Part shown: positions 43,858-54,600 of the stretch, piece after piece
Layout: each line of letters starts with the position of its first letter
Numbering within the stretch: position 1 is the stretch's first letter
IMG/VR virus record: IMGVR_UViG_3300023175_000005
Coordinates: 62,001-126,000 of that record
Direction: 5' to 3' (one strand)
Source: a virus
DNA length: 64,000 nt
Program-made: the position numbers and the translations under genes
The notes under the pieces: model-generated
The model's input: only the letters and a program-made list of their open reading frames with translations
What the model was told of the DNA's origin: nothing
Databases searched by the model: none

Positions 43858-46349
43858 TGATAGCACCTAAACCTATAAGAACAGAACTTGGTAGAACTAG
43901 TAGAGAAGCAGCGCAACCGCATACTCCTGGTACATATCTTGCTAAAGTTGTAAGTCATTTAGATCAAAGATTTATGGGCGCTCTTAGAGTGCAAATTATT
44001 AAGACAAGATCTAGTGCTGATGACGATTCAGATCCTGGACAAGTTGTTGATGCATTTTATGCAAGTCCGTTTTTTGGTACCACACCACTTACAGGTGCAA
44101 CAGGACCAAACGATTATACTCATACACAACAAAGTTACGGATTTTGGGCAGTACCGCCAGATCCTGGATCACGTGTTCTTGTAACATTTGTCGAAGGCAG
44201 ACATGACTATTGTTTTTGGTTTGCATGTGTGCCAGATGAATATATGAATTTTACTGTGCCTGCAGGTAATACTGCAACTGCTGTTACAGATCCTACAATG
44301 ACACCTGGTACACTACTCGGTAAAAAATTACCAGTGGGAGAGTACAATAAAAATAGAGTAGATCCGCAAGGACAAAAACAACCAACATACTATCCTAAAC
44401 CTCCAAATGATAGGATAACAGATCAATTGTTTAAAGCAGGTTTATTAGATGATGATACAAGAGGACTAACAACAAGCGGTGCAAGACGTGAAGCACCTAG
44501 TAATGTATATGGAATGAACACTCCGGGCCCACTTTATAAAGGTCCTGGTGCTCCTAGAGTAGATAAAGGTGTTGCAGGTGCTACAGCATCTATGTTCTCA
44601 AGTAGGATAGGCGGCCATAGTATTGTTATGGACGACGGCGATGAAAAAATACTACGTAGAGGTCCTGCACGTGAAACACCATCTGAATATGTGCCTTTAG
44701 AACAAAACGAAGGTGGCGGTAATTATGAAATACCTGCAAATGAACTGTTTAGAATTCGTACTCGCACAGGACATCAAATTTTATTACATAACAGTGAAGA
44801 TTTAATTTACATAGGAAACGCAGGAGGCACTGCATGGATTGAACTTACAGCAAATGGAAAAATTGACATTTATTCTCATGATAGTGTAAGTATACACTCT
44901 GAAAACGATTTAAATTTTGTTGCTGATAGAGACATTAATTTAACTGCCTATGAAGATATGAATATCATAGTTGGTAAAGAATTAAGAATAGATGCTGGAG
45001 ATCAAATAGGACTAACAAGTGGTGCAAAAATTGCAGCAAATGCTGAAGAAGGTATTAGTTTATCTGCTGGTACGTTTTTAGCAGGATATGCACCTGATAA
45101 TGTAAGTTTTATTTCCCAAAACACAGCAGACTTTTTAGCAGAATCTACAGTTAATATCGGATCAGCCGCAGGAGAAGTTGCGATTGAAGGTTGTTCTTAT
45201 GTTAAAATTGCAACTGACGGTGATTTCCATACAAAAGCATTGGGAACAATTTTTATGCAAAGTGATGAATCTAGCATTAATTTGTTAGCAAAACTTTCAA
45301 CAAAAATTACTGCTGATAATACTGTAGAAATTAAAAGCACAGGTGCTGCAATGAAACTTTATTCCGCAGCAACAATGAGTTTAAAAGCAGACGGAGCAAA
45401 TATACAAGCAACAGGAACTAATATTCATCTTAACACAGCAGGAAGTCCTGCAGATACTGCTAGTAATGCACAAGCAGCAACACTTCCTGCTGTACCTGAT
45501 CCTGCGCTGCCTGAAAGTCCTGCAAGAGCAAAACAAGCCGCAAGACAACCAATGCACGAACCTTGGTATCAGCACGAAAATCTAAATCCAACGGAATATA
45601 CTCCAGAAAAAACAAGAGCAGGTCAACAGCAAATTGATACATTTGTTGATGCTGTGCCTGATACTTATTTGCCTCCACAAAATCAGCCATCGGTTGGCAG
45701 AACACAAAGTCAGCAGCGTCCACAACAAGATTTTGCAGGACCTCCTGGCGCATATACAGATCCAAATGCTAATGTACCTAGAGCACAAGGCGGAACACCA
45801 GCAGAACCTTTAACTGCTGCACCTGGGCGTATTCCTGGATTCACAGAACAAGAAACATTAATTTATCTAAATGCTCTAGGTCAAAGAGAAAGTGGAAATT
45901 CATATGACGTTGTAAACAGTATATGTTTTGCAGGAAAATACCAATTTGGACACGCTGCACTTGAAGACATGGGATATATTAGATCGGGAACATTTGCAAG
46001 AGGGTTAAGAAACTGCACTGTTATGCGTGATTCTTCATTCTGGACAGGAAGAGACGGCATTTCAAGTTTACAAGATTGGCTAGGCAGTCCAGATGTTCAA
46101 GAAGCAACAATAATTAGATACACAACACAAAATTTAAATACACTACGTAGAATTGACGCTTTGTTTGCAGGCGATAGTGTAAGTGTTATTTCAGGATTGC
46201 TAATGGCAGCACACCTTAAAGGCCCAGGAGATGTAAAAGATTGGCGAGTCGGTAATTTAGTAAATCCTGATGCATATGGAACTACAGTGCAAGCTTATTA
46301 TAATTTAGGAAGGTCGACAATTTCAAATGAAACAGTATGGAGTGCATAA
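43857..46349 (+). CDS. 5: Baseplate hub/cell-puncturing protein gp5 with C-terminal lysozyme-like domain
   Basis: 830 residues. An OB-fold-type N-terminal region (about 25-125; FMGALRVQIIK, FWAVPPDPGSRVLVTFVEGR) is followed by a VgrG/gp5C-like beta-helix with short repeats such as KIDIYSHDSVSIHSENDLNF and DINLTAYEDMNIIV (about 335-540). A Pro/Gln-rich linker leads to a lysozyme or transglycosylase-like domain from about residue 660: LGQRESGNSYDVVN, FAGKYQFGHAALEDMGY. The Glu of RESG is the likely catalytic acid. In T4 gp5 the lysozyme lies between OB fold and needle; here it is at the C terminus, a different layout. Confidence 0.85.
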   Translation: MIAPKPIRTELGRTSREAAQPHTPGTYLAKVVSHLDQRFMGALRVQIIKTRSSADDDSDPGQVVDAFYASPFFGTTPLTGATGPNDYTHTQQSYGFWAVPPDPGSRVLVTFVEGRHDYCFWFACVPDEYMNFTVPAGNTATAVTDPTMTPGTLLGKKLPVGEYNKNRVDPQGQKQPTYYPKPPNDRITDQLFKAGLLDDDTRGLTTSGARREAPSNVYGMNTPGPLYKGPGAPRVDKGVAGATASMFSSRIGGHSIVMDDGDEKILRRGPARETPSEYVPLEQNEGGGNYEIPANELFRIRTRTGHQILLHNSEDLIYIGNAGGTAWIELTANGKIDIYSHDSVSIHSENDLNFVADRDINLTAYEDMNIIVGKELRIDAGDQIGLTSGAKIAANAEEGISLSAGTFLAGYAPDNVSFISQNTADFLAESTVNIGSAAGEVAIEGCSYVKIATDGDFHTKALGTIFMQSDESSINLLAKLSTKITADNTVEIKSTGAAMKLYSAATMSLKADGANIQATGTNIHLNTAGSPADTASNAQAATLPAVPDPALPESPARAKQAARQPMHEPWYQHENLNPTEYTPEKTRAGQQQIDTFVDAVPDTYLPPQNQPSVGRTQSQQRPQQDFAGPPGAYTDPNANVPRAQGGTPAEPLTAAPGRIPGFTEQETLIYLNALGQRESGNSYDVVNSICFAGKYQFGHAALEDMGYIRSGTFARGLRNCTVMRDSSFWTGRDGISSLQDWLGSPDVQEATIIRYTTQNLNTLRRIDALFAGDSVSVISGLLMAAHLKGPGDVKDWRVGNLVNPDAYGTTVQAYYNLGRSTISNETVWSA

Positions 46350-46352
46350 AAA

Positions 46353-47168
46353 ATGTGTCAAGTTATAATACCAGCAAATGCAGTTGTGCCTCCAAGACAG
46401 TCTCCAACTGATCAAATAGCACAACAAGATAGTCAAGGTACACAAGCATTACAATGGCCACCAGGAACAATCGGCGATTTGCGAGATGGAGATCCTGTTA
46501 CAGGAGTAGATGGCGGACAGGGTGGAACAGGTGGCAGTCCTCATTTTTTCAGTTATAATAATCCTAACAGAGGTGGAGTAGAACAAATTACCAATATTCC
46601 TCCAGCAGATACTCCATACGGTGCGCTTGCAAATACGCTTGTTGCCTTTAACAGACTAGACTGGACTGAAAAAGGATCTCCACCAAATCCTAATATCTAT
46701 GCTTGTTATGTAACTGCTGGCAGATCAGGATATACAAGAGATTCGGGTGCAATTGATTATGCATGGTGTGCAGCATTTGTAAGTCATGTATTAGCAACCG
46801 CAGGTTTAGAAAGTTTTAACACTATGGGAAGTCAAGAATATAAGCGGTACGGACGGGCAATTGATTGGAGAGATTTGTCTAAGATTAGAAAATACGATAT
46901 TGCTGTTTTAAAATCTAGAACACGTAGCGGAGGTCATGTAGGGTTTGTTTGGGCTGTAGAACCAGGAAGTTTTAAGATACAAATTGCCGGAGGCAACCAA
47001 GGCGACAATTATAAAGTTTCTAACTACTGGATTAACAATCCTGATGCAAATTTATATCTTACTGATATTCGTAGGAATTGGGACATACCTCCCAAATATG
47101 ATATTGCATATCCAACAGGAGATACAGCAGTTGACACTGGCGGAATAACACAAGGGAGTGTGATATGA
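46353..47168 (+). CDS. CHAP-type peptidoglycan hydrolase in the hub operon
   Basis: 271 residues. A Pro/Gln/Gly-rich N-terminal 85 residues precede a CHAP (NlpC/P60-like) domain: DYAWCAAFVSHVL carries the catalytic Cys139, SGGHVGFVW the His195, and IQIAGGNQGDN the polar third position. These enzymes cleave peptide cross-links or the amide bond of cell-wall peptides. No signal peptide is present, as expected for a virion-borne enzyme. It lies 3 bp after gp5 and overlaps the next gene by 4 bp, suggesting it is built into the baseplate hub together with the gp5 lysozyme-like domain. Confidence 0.8.
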   Translation: MCQVIIPANAVVPPRQSPTDQIAQQDSQGTQALQWPPGTIGDLRDGDPVTGVDGGQGGTGGSPHFFSYNNPNRGGVEQITNIPPADTPYGALANTLVAFNRLDWTEKGSPPNPNIYACYVTAGRSGYTRDSGAIDYAWCAAFVSHVLATAGLESFNTMGSQEYKRYGRAIDWRDLSKIRKYDIAVLKSRTRSGGHVGFVWAVEPGSFKIQIAGGNQGDNYKVSNYWINNPDANLYLTDIRRNWDIPPKYDIAYPTGDTAVDTGGITQGSVI

Positions 47169-47713
47169 GTTCAATTGATAATGTTTTAACAACTTATCCT
47201 ATGTCTAGTAGAGAAATCAACAGACTTATTGATAAAATTGATATGAGCACTGATATAGCAGATGACGGTTATCCTGTAGGATTGACTGATTTAGAAAAAC
47301 AGCAATATGATAATATAATTGGACCTTTACAATTTTACGCTGCACAAATCGCAAGACAAGCAGAAGCAGCATTTGCTGAACAAGTAGAAGATTGGGATGC
47401 TAGAGTTGATACTAGGGTAAATGGAAGAGAGTTTATACGTAATGGATTGATGTTAAATTCTACTCCTGAAGAAGTACAAAAACTTATATCTCAAGCACTA
47501 CTAGACGATTTTAATCGTCAAAAATTTGAATTAGATTTAGCGTACAGATTAGAAAGAATTTTTCCTTGGCAAAAAGAGGAAGTTACTTGGAAAAACGCAG
47601 ACGCACCCATAAACTTAGGTCTAGATTGGGCTCTTGAAATGTATGACAAATACAATGCAAGATCTGATGAAGATTTTAGACGTCTTGCAATTAGACAAGC
47701 AATCAGATACTAA
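47165..47713 (+). CDS. Hypothetical baseplate-operon protein, 182 residues
   Basis: Not recognised. The protein is mainly helical and acidic (MSSREINRLIDKIDMSTDIA, FYAAQIARQAEAAFAEQVED, LAYRLERIFPWQKEEVTWKN). No metal-site, signal or membrane segment is seen. The start overlaps the CHAP gene stop (ATGA), and gp25 follows 8 bp downstream, so it belongs to the baseplate operon. A virion or assembly role is inferred from context. Confidence 0.7.
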   Translation: MSSIDNVLTTYPMSSREINRLIDKIDMSTDIADDGYPVGLTDLEKQQYDNIIGPLQFYAAQIARQAEAAFAEQVEDWDARVDTRVNGREFIRNGLMLNSTPEEVQKLISQALLDDFNRQKFELDLAYRLERIFPWQKEEVTWKNADAPINLGLDWALEMYDKYNARSDEDFRRLAIRQAIRY

Positions 47714-47721
47714 ATATTATT

Positions 47722-48168
47722 ATGAGTACACTAGAAAAAAATCTGTATAAAAATTTAAAGGTAAGACAAAAATCTTATCAAGTGTCTAATCCTGTAAGAA
47801 GTAAATCTTATAGAGGAGTAAGCACTACAGATCCTAACACAAAAAATTTCAACTATACAGATATTGAACTAATAAAAAGAGATATTTTAAATCATTTTCA
47901 CATTAGAGTAGGTGAAAAATTAGAAAATCCTAATTTTGGTACAATTATATGGGATCTTTTATACGAGCCGTTTACACCGGATGTAGAGCAAGCAATTATT
48001 GCAAATGTAACTGAAATTGCAAATGCAGATCCTAGAGTTACATTAACAGATGTACAAGTAGATTCTTTTGAATCAGGTATACAAATACAGTTAACTTTAC
48101 TATTTTTAGAGTACAATATATCTGAAGTTTTACAATACGAATTTGACCTAAATAACGAAATCTTTTAA
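47722..48168 (+). CDS. 25: Baseplate wedge protein gp25
   Basis: 148 residues, close to T4 gp25 (132). It has the lysozyme-like fold family pattern of gp25/GPW proteins: DIELIKRDILNHFHIRVGEK, then PNFGTIIWDLLYEPFTPDVE with the invariant LYEP motif, and an end strand LTLLFLEYNISEVLQYEFDL. It nucleates sheath assembly at the wedge. It is directly followed by a late box and gp6, as in T4. Confidence 0.95.
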   Translation: MSTLEKNLYKNLKVRQKSYQVSNPVRSKSYRGVSTTDPNTKNFNYTDIELIKRDILNHFHIRVGEKLENPNFGTIIWDLLYEPFTPDVEQAIIANVTEIANADPRVTLTDVQVDSFESGIQIQLTLLFLEYNISEVLQYEFDLNNEIF

Positions 48169-48189
48169 AGTACGTGTATTATAATCCTA

Positions 48190-48199
48190 GATAAATATT
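48190..48199 (+). promoter_or_regulatory. Late promoter box for gp6 and the giant protein
   Basis: The plus strand reads GATAAATATT in the 56-bp gap between gp25 and gp6, about 30 bases before the gp6 ATG and with AAGGAAG between. Confidence 0.6.
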
Positions 48200-48224
48200 A
48201 TAAATTAATGTTAAGGAAGTGCCC

Positions 48225-51200
48225 ATGTCTTCTATAGATAGACAAAACAGATTATTGCTTGCTGAGGATTGGACAAAGATCTATCAGAGTTTTAATAACG
48301 CAGAATTCAAATCATATGACTTTGATACATTACGTAGAACAATGATAAGTTACCTACGTAAAAATTATCCAGAAGATTTTAATGATTATATTGAAAGTTC
48401 AGAATATCTTGCAATAATTGATATGATTGCGTTTCTTGGGCAAAACCTTTCATATAGAACAGATTTAAATGCAAGAGAAAACTATTTAGAACTTGCAGAA
48501 CGTAGAGAAAGTGTACTCCGTTTAGCAAGACTATTAAGTTATAATGTAACACGTAACCAAGCAGCAAACGGCTTTCTTAAAATTACAGCAGTTCAGACAT
48601 CCGAAAATGTAATTGACAGTAATGGAAATAGTCTTTCAGGTAGAAGCATTTTATGGAATGATAACGTTAACAATGACTGGTTTGAACATTTTGTTAAAAT
48701 ATTAAATGCAGCAAACAATGTATCTAATCAATTTGGACGTCCTGTAAACAATCAAGTTATTGACGGTATTCCAACAGAGCAGTATACATTTGAAACTAAT
48801 AATGGCGGTATTCCAATTTATGCGTTCAATCGTGACGTAAATGGCGAAGGTTTAGATTTTGAAGTTGTAAGCACAATTATTGACAATGGTGAATTAAAAG
48901 AAGCAACACCTAAACCTGCAGAGCCATTAAGTTACATTTATAGAGATAACGGCAGAGGACCTGGTGCATCTAGTACAGGATTCTTTATGCATTTTAGACA
49001 AGGTAGATTACAAAGAGGTGACTTTGGTGTAGACTTTCCAGTGCCTAATCAAAAAATTGACATTGATACAACAAACATTAACAATTCAGATGTTTGGCTT
49101 TTTGGATTAGATAGTTCTTCAAGAGAAACTACAGAATGGACAAAAATTGATGCTGTAGAAGGAAATAATATTGTTTACAATAGCATTTCAAAAAATATTA
49201 AAAATGTCTTCAGTGTGCTATCTAGAGCAGACGACAGAATTAGTTTAATTTTTAGTGACGGCGTTTTTGGCAATTTGCCTACCGGAACATTTAGAGTATA
49301 TTATAGAACAAGTGCAAATTCAGATGTTGTTATATTGCCAACCAATATAAAAGATGTACAAGTTACTATTCCTTATATCAGTTCAACAGGTAGAACTGAA
49401 ACACTTGTTCTTACATTGTCATTACAAGAAACAATTTCTAACAGTGCAAGTAGTGAAAGTACAGATAGCATTAGAAATAATGCATCTTCAACTTACTATA
49501 CTCAAAACAGAATGGTAACAGGCGAAGATTACAATGTTGGTCCACTAGGTGTAAGCCAAGACATTATTAAGGTAAAATCACTAAACAGAATTGCAAGCGG
49601 TATTAGTAGAAATTATGATATTTTAGATGCTACTGGAAAATACAGTAGCACTAATCTATTTGCTACTGATGGTATTTTGTATAAAGAGTATATTGACGAA
49701 GTTACAAGCTTTGACTTTACAACACGGTCAGATATTTTACAAACAGTTTTAAACAAAATTACTCCATTGTTACAAAGTAAAAATATTAGAAACTTTTACT
49801 TAGAAAATTATAACAGACAAGATTATCGTGAATTAGGTTTAGTGTGGCACGAAGAAACAATCGATACAAACAGAACTACAGGTATGTTTGAAGATAGTAA
49901 CTTAATTAGATATACAGTAGGATCATTCACTGAAGGACCGTTGCGTTTTATTGAACCTGGTGCAATGGTTAAATTTACTGCACCATCAGGTTATCATTTT
50001 ATGACTAATGATGACAATAAACTTATGCTAGGTGATGCAACACATAGATATTCAACTTCATATATTTGGACAAAATGTATTAGTGTTACAAACGGTGGAA
50101 ACACTGTTGATGAAACTACAGGACTAGGCGGTGTTGTTTTTAATGATGCTATACCTGACGGTGCTGTTTTAGATAGTACAATTCCTAAACTTAGCACACA
50201 ATTGATTGTAGATATTCAAGGTCAAATGGTAGATCAAATTTTCTCGTACAATACTTTTGGTTTGCGGTACGATAGAGAATCTAGATCTTGGAAAGTTATT
50301 ACTCAGGACAATTTAAATATCACAGGTAATTTTAGTTTAGGACAGGCCGGAGATGTAAGTAATTCACGTATTGATAGCAGTTGGTTGTTTTTGTTTGAAA
50401 CTGACGGCGAAACTTATACTGTAACTTATAGAACATTGCGTTACATATTTGAAAGCGATTCAGAATTAAGATTCTATTTTGACAACAACAAAAAAATATT
50501 TGATAGTAAATCAGGTAAAATTATTAGAGATAGAGTATCAGTGCTAAACATCAACAATGATGTAAATTCTAGTACAGGAACAGAATCTTACACATTAGAT
50601 TATGATTGGGAAATATCAAGTGTATATAGAGACCAAGACGGTTATATAGATAGTACTAGAGTTGAAGTTGCGTTTTTTGATAGCGACGATGATGGGGTAA
50701 TTGATAATCCAGACTTGTTTACAGAAATTGTAGATTCTACAAATTATATTTTCTTAAAAGCCAAACAGCAAAATAATACAACTGTCTACAATTATGTTTC
50801 TGCAGAAAGTGAAAATATGAATGTTGTAGGGTTTAGCACAGACATTAATTTATTAACACCTAATAATCCTAAGTATTATGTAAGTGCAACAGACGAATTT
50901 TATATTTTAGACTCTGTTAATAGAACATTATCACCTTCTTATGATTATAAAGCATTTATAGGTCGTGATAGTATAAGTTTTAGATATGTACATGCAAGTG
51001 ATGAAAACAGCAGGATTGATCCTAGCAGCACAAACGTAATTGATGTGTATCTAATGACACGAGCATACGATACAGCATTTAGACAATACCTAAGAAACAT
51101 TGTTACAACTAAACCTTTACCATTGAGCAGTGATCAAATGGCAAGGTATTATGGCGGTGAAATTGAAAAAGTAAAATCTATAAGTGATGAAATAATTTAC

Positions 51201-51692
51201 CATCCTGTTAAGTACAAAGTGCTATTTGGAGATAAAGCAGATATAGATTTACAAGCAGCAATTAAAGTTGTAAAATCTAAAGAACGTGTAATAAATGATA
51301 ATGAATTAAAAGTTCGTATTGTGCAAGCAATGAATGAATTTTTTGCATTAGACAATTGGGACTTTGGCGAAACATTTTATTGGAGTGAATTAAGTGCATA
51401 TATTATGAAGCAATTAGCACCTGATATAAACAGTATTGTAGTTGTTCCAAGACTTGCAAGTAGTTCATATGGAAGTTTACAAGAAATTAAATGTGATTCA
51501 GATGAAATATTAATAAGTGGTGCAACTGTTTCTGATATAGAAATAATTGAGGCACTAACTTCAGAAAGACTTAAAGCGTCTGGTACAGTAGTTACTCAAA
51601 GCGAATTTGTAGGAAGCGGAATACAAAGTGCAGAAGAAACTACAACAGATAATTTTATAATTGGTTCTACAGATAATACCGGAGGCTATTAA
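48225..51692 (+). CDS. 6: Baseplate wedge protein gp6
   Basis: 1155 residues, much longer than T4 gp6 (660) but typical for marine phages. The N-terminal block NRLLLAEDWTKIYQSF, then SEYLAIIDMIAFLGQNLSYR, ARENYLELAERRESVLRLAR and LLSYNVTRNQAANG is diagnostic. Conserved late blocks include RYYGGEIEKVKSI and ELSAYIMKQLAPDINSIVVV. A GTG at 48219 would sit inside the AAGGAAG ribosome site, so ATG 48225 with 5-base spacing is chosen. Beta-rich insertions make up the extra length. The stop overlaps the next start (TAATG). Confidence 0.95.
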   Translation: MSSIDRQNRLLLAEDWTKIYQSFNNAEFKSYDFDTLRRTMISYLRKNYPEDFNDYIESSEYLAIIDMIAFLGQNLSYRTDLNARENYLELAERRESVLRLARLLSYNVTRNQAANGFLKITAVQTSENVIDSNGNSLSGRSILWNDNVNNDWFEHFVKILNAANNVSNQFGRPVNNQVIDGIPTEQYTFETNNGGIPIYAFNRDVNGEGLDFEVVSTIIDNGELKEATPKPAEPLSYIYRDNGRGPGASSTGFFMHFRQGRLQRGDFGVDFPVPNQKIDIDTTNINNSDVWLFGLDSSSRETTEWTKIDAVEGNNIVYNSISKNIKNVFSVLSRADDRISLIFSDGVFGNLPTGTFRVYYRTSANSDVVILPTNIKDVQVTIPYISSTGRTETLVLTLSLQETISNSASSESTDSIRNNASSTYYTQNRMVTGEDYNVGPLGVSQDIIKVKSLNRIASGISRNYDILDATGKYSSTNLFATDGILYKEYIDEVTSFDFTTRSDILQTVLNKITPLLQSKNIRNFYLENYNRQDYRELGLVWHEETIDTNRTTGMFEDSNLIRYTVGSFTEGPLRFIEPGAMVKFTAPSGYHFMTNDDNKLMLGDATHRYSTSYIWTKCISVTNGGNTVDETTGLGGVVFNDAIPDGAVLDSTIPKLSTQLIVDIQGQMVDQIFSYNTFGLRYDRESRSWKVITQDNLNITGNFSLGQAGDVSNSRIDSSWLFLFETDGETYTVTYRTLRYIFESDSELRFYFDNNKKIFDSKSGKIIRDRVSVLNINNDVNSSTGTESYTLDYDWEISSVYRDQDGYIDSTRVEVAFFDSDDDGVIDNPDLFTEIVDSTNYIFLKAKQQNNTTVYNYVSAESENMNVVGFSTDINLLTPNNPKYYVSATDEFYILDSVNRTLSPSYDYKAFIGRDSISFRYVHASDENSRIDPSSTNVIDVYLMTRAYDTAFRQYLRNIVTTKPLPLSSDQMARYYGGEIEKVKSISDEIIYHPVKYKVLFGDKADIDLQAAIKVVKSKERVINDNELKVRIVQAMNEFFALDNWDFGETFYWSELSAYIMKQLAPDINSIVVVPRLASSSYGSLQEIKCDSDEILISGATVSDIEIIEALTSERLKASGTVVTQSEFVGSGIQSAEETTTDNFIIGSTDNTGGY

Positions 51693-54600
51693 TGGCATAC
51701 GATAAAGAACAAAACGAAAGTGGTTTGCCTACTGATAACAACGAAAATCCAAAAGCAATTGATTTTCTGCCAAAATATTTTAGAACAGATGTAAACAAAA
51801 AGTTACTATCTAGCACCATACAGCAAATGATCAATCCAGGTGCTGTTGAAAAAATTAATGCTTTTGCAGGTAGACGTAATTCTAAAGTAAACCAAGTCAG
51901 TGATGTTTATCTTCCTGATGTAACTCCTGACAGAGAAAATTATCAATTTGAACCTAGTATTGTATACAAAGACGAATTAGATAATGTTTTGTTTTATAAA
52001 AACTATCCTGATTTTATCGGACAAATTAAAAACTTTAAAGGCCCTACAGAAAATCATAATAGTTTAAACTCGCAAGAAATGTATTCTTGGAATCCACATA
52101 TTGATTGGGATAAGTTTGCTAATTTCCGTGAATACTATTGGTTACCTTTAGGTCCTTTGCCTATTCCTGTATTTGGTGAACAAAAAGAAATTGAAAGCAC
52201 TATTGTTGTGTCAACAGTAGTTGACGACGATAATACTGCATTCTTGTTTAGTTCGAGGGGAGCAACAAGAAATCCTACACTAAGATTGTTTAAAGGACAA
52301 ACTTATGTTTTTGAAATTAACACTCCTGGGCATCCATTTACTATTGGAATTACAAGAGATTTTACTGATACAGATCTAGGATTTAGTGTAGAGCAAGAAA
52401 TTAGTAGTGAAATTTATGACAAGGATATGTTAAAATATGTTTATGACGAAGAAGGTAGACTTGTTTTAACAGAAGATGATTATATTGAGGAAGGGGTAAT
52501 AAAATGGACTATACCTGACGATGTTCCAGACAGTCTTTATTACCTTAGCCAAAACGATATAAACACAAGTGGTATTATTTTAAGTTTTGCTATAGAAGAA
52601 AACACAGAAATCGATCTTGCTGAAAATGTTATTGGTAAGAAAACCTATAAAACAGGCACAGGCGTACAACTTTCAAATGGCATGAAAGTTTATTTCCAAG
52701 GTACTGTTACACCACAAGAATACAGTGAAGGTTTTTTTTACATTGAAGGTGTAGGCACAAGCATTAAATTAATTCCAGAAAATGATTTAGAAGTTCCTAG
52801 TATCTTTACAAGTGATGTAGAAATTGCATGGGATGAATATGGATTTGACGAAGTACCGTACGAAGACGCTGCAAGTTTTCCAGGTACAAAAGATTATATT
52901 ACAGTTAATAGATCAAGTCATGACAGAAACCCTTGGTCACGTTATAATAGATGGTTCCATAAGGATGTAATTGAAAAAAGTTATGAAGTTAACAATACTG
53001 AAATAAATCTAGATCAAAACTTTAGAGCAAAAAGACCGATCATTGAATTTAACGCAGGACTTAAATTATTCAACCATGGTACATTTGCAAAGAAAAATGT
53101 TAATTTAGTTGATAATTTTACAAAAGATGCTTTTAGTAATGTAGAAGGAAGTCTTGGATACAACATAGACGGTGTAGATCTAACTGACGGAATGCGTGTA
53201 TTATTTACAGCAGACCCTGACAGTTTTGTAAATGGTAAAATTTACGAAGTTAATTTTATTACACATAACAGCCGTAGGCAAATTAGTCTTGTTGAAACTA
53301 CTGACACTATGCCTTTAGAAAATGAAACTGTACTTGCGTTAGAAGGTGAATCGCTAGGCGGCAAGATGTTTTGGTACAATGGTACACAGTGGATTCAGTC
53401 ACAAGAAAAAACAGGTGTAAACCAAGCACCACTTTTTGACGTTTTTGATCATGACGGAACAATTTTAAACGATGAAATAACATATCCTGCGTCAGACTTT
53501 ATTGGTAATAAAATTTTTAGTTATAAAGAAGGCACCGGATCTGATGATACAGAATTAGGATTTCCTCTAAAGTATAGAAATATTTCTAATATAGGAGATA
53601 TTGTATTTTCGTTTGATTTACAAAACCAAACAGTAAGATATCAAAACGAATTGCGCGAAACACTTACAACACAAACTGATACAGGATTTTTGAAAAAGTT
53701 TTCCGATATTAGCACATTTGATTATGTAAACGGATGGACAAAAACAAATATATTAAGCAGACAGGCAGTAATACAACAGCAACTTACAGTTGATGATGAA
53801 GTTAATAATTTTCCAATTACTGTTTTTAACAAAAGCGGTACTCTAAGTGATTTAGTTGTTAAAGCTTATGTTGATGGTAAAAAAGTTTTAGATTCTAAAT
53901 TTACTATAGACAATATAAACAATATAGCAACTGTAATTTTTCAAGAAGATTTAGAAGTTGGAAAAACACTTGTGTTTAGATGTTTTTCTAACACTCCAAA
54001 AAATGAAAATGGTTACTATGAAATACCTGTAAACTTAGAAAAAAATCCATTAAATGATAACTTAGTTGACTTTACGTTAGGTGAAGTAAATGATCATGTA
54101 GAATCTATTATTGAAGAAGTACAAGGCTTTGACGGCATTTATCCTGGCGTTAGTAATCTTAGAGATTTAGGAAATGTTACACATTATGGTAAGCGTTTTG
54201 TACAACACAGCGGACCATTTAATTTAGCAGCATTCCATATTACTGATAAAGAAGCAAATATTGTTAAAGCAATTAATTTTGTTAGATCAGAATACGGTAA
54301 AACAAAACGAAGACTAATTGCACTTGCTAATGAAAGCGGTATAGAAGGAACTGCAAAAGATCAATTAGATGCAGTGCTTGAAAGATTTTCTAAAGAAACT
54401 GTTTCATATAGAAATTTCTATTATGGTGACATGGTTGGTAAGAAAGCAAATACAAGCACAACACACAATATAGATAACAGTGAAGAAACATATTTTGCTA
54501 TTGGTCTTACAAATTTTGATATAAACAAGTTGTCTAATCAAGCAGTATATGTTTATCTTAACGGAGTTCAACTTCTAAAAGATAGAGATTATACAATAAG

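Noticed and set aside
48219-48224. GTG start of gp6
   Set aside because: It overlaps the AAGGAAG ribosome site needed for ATG 48225.
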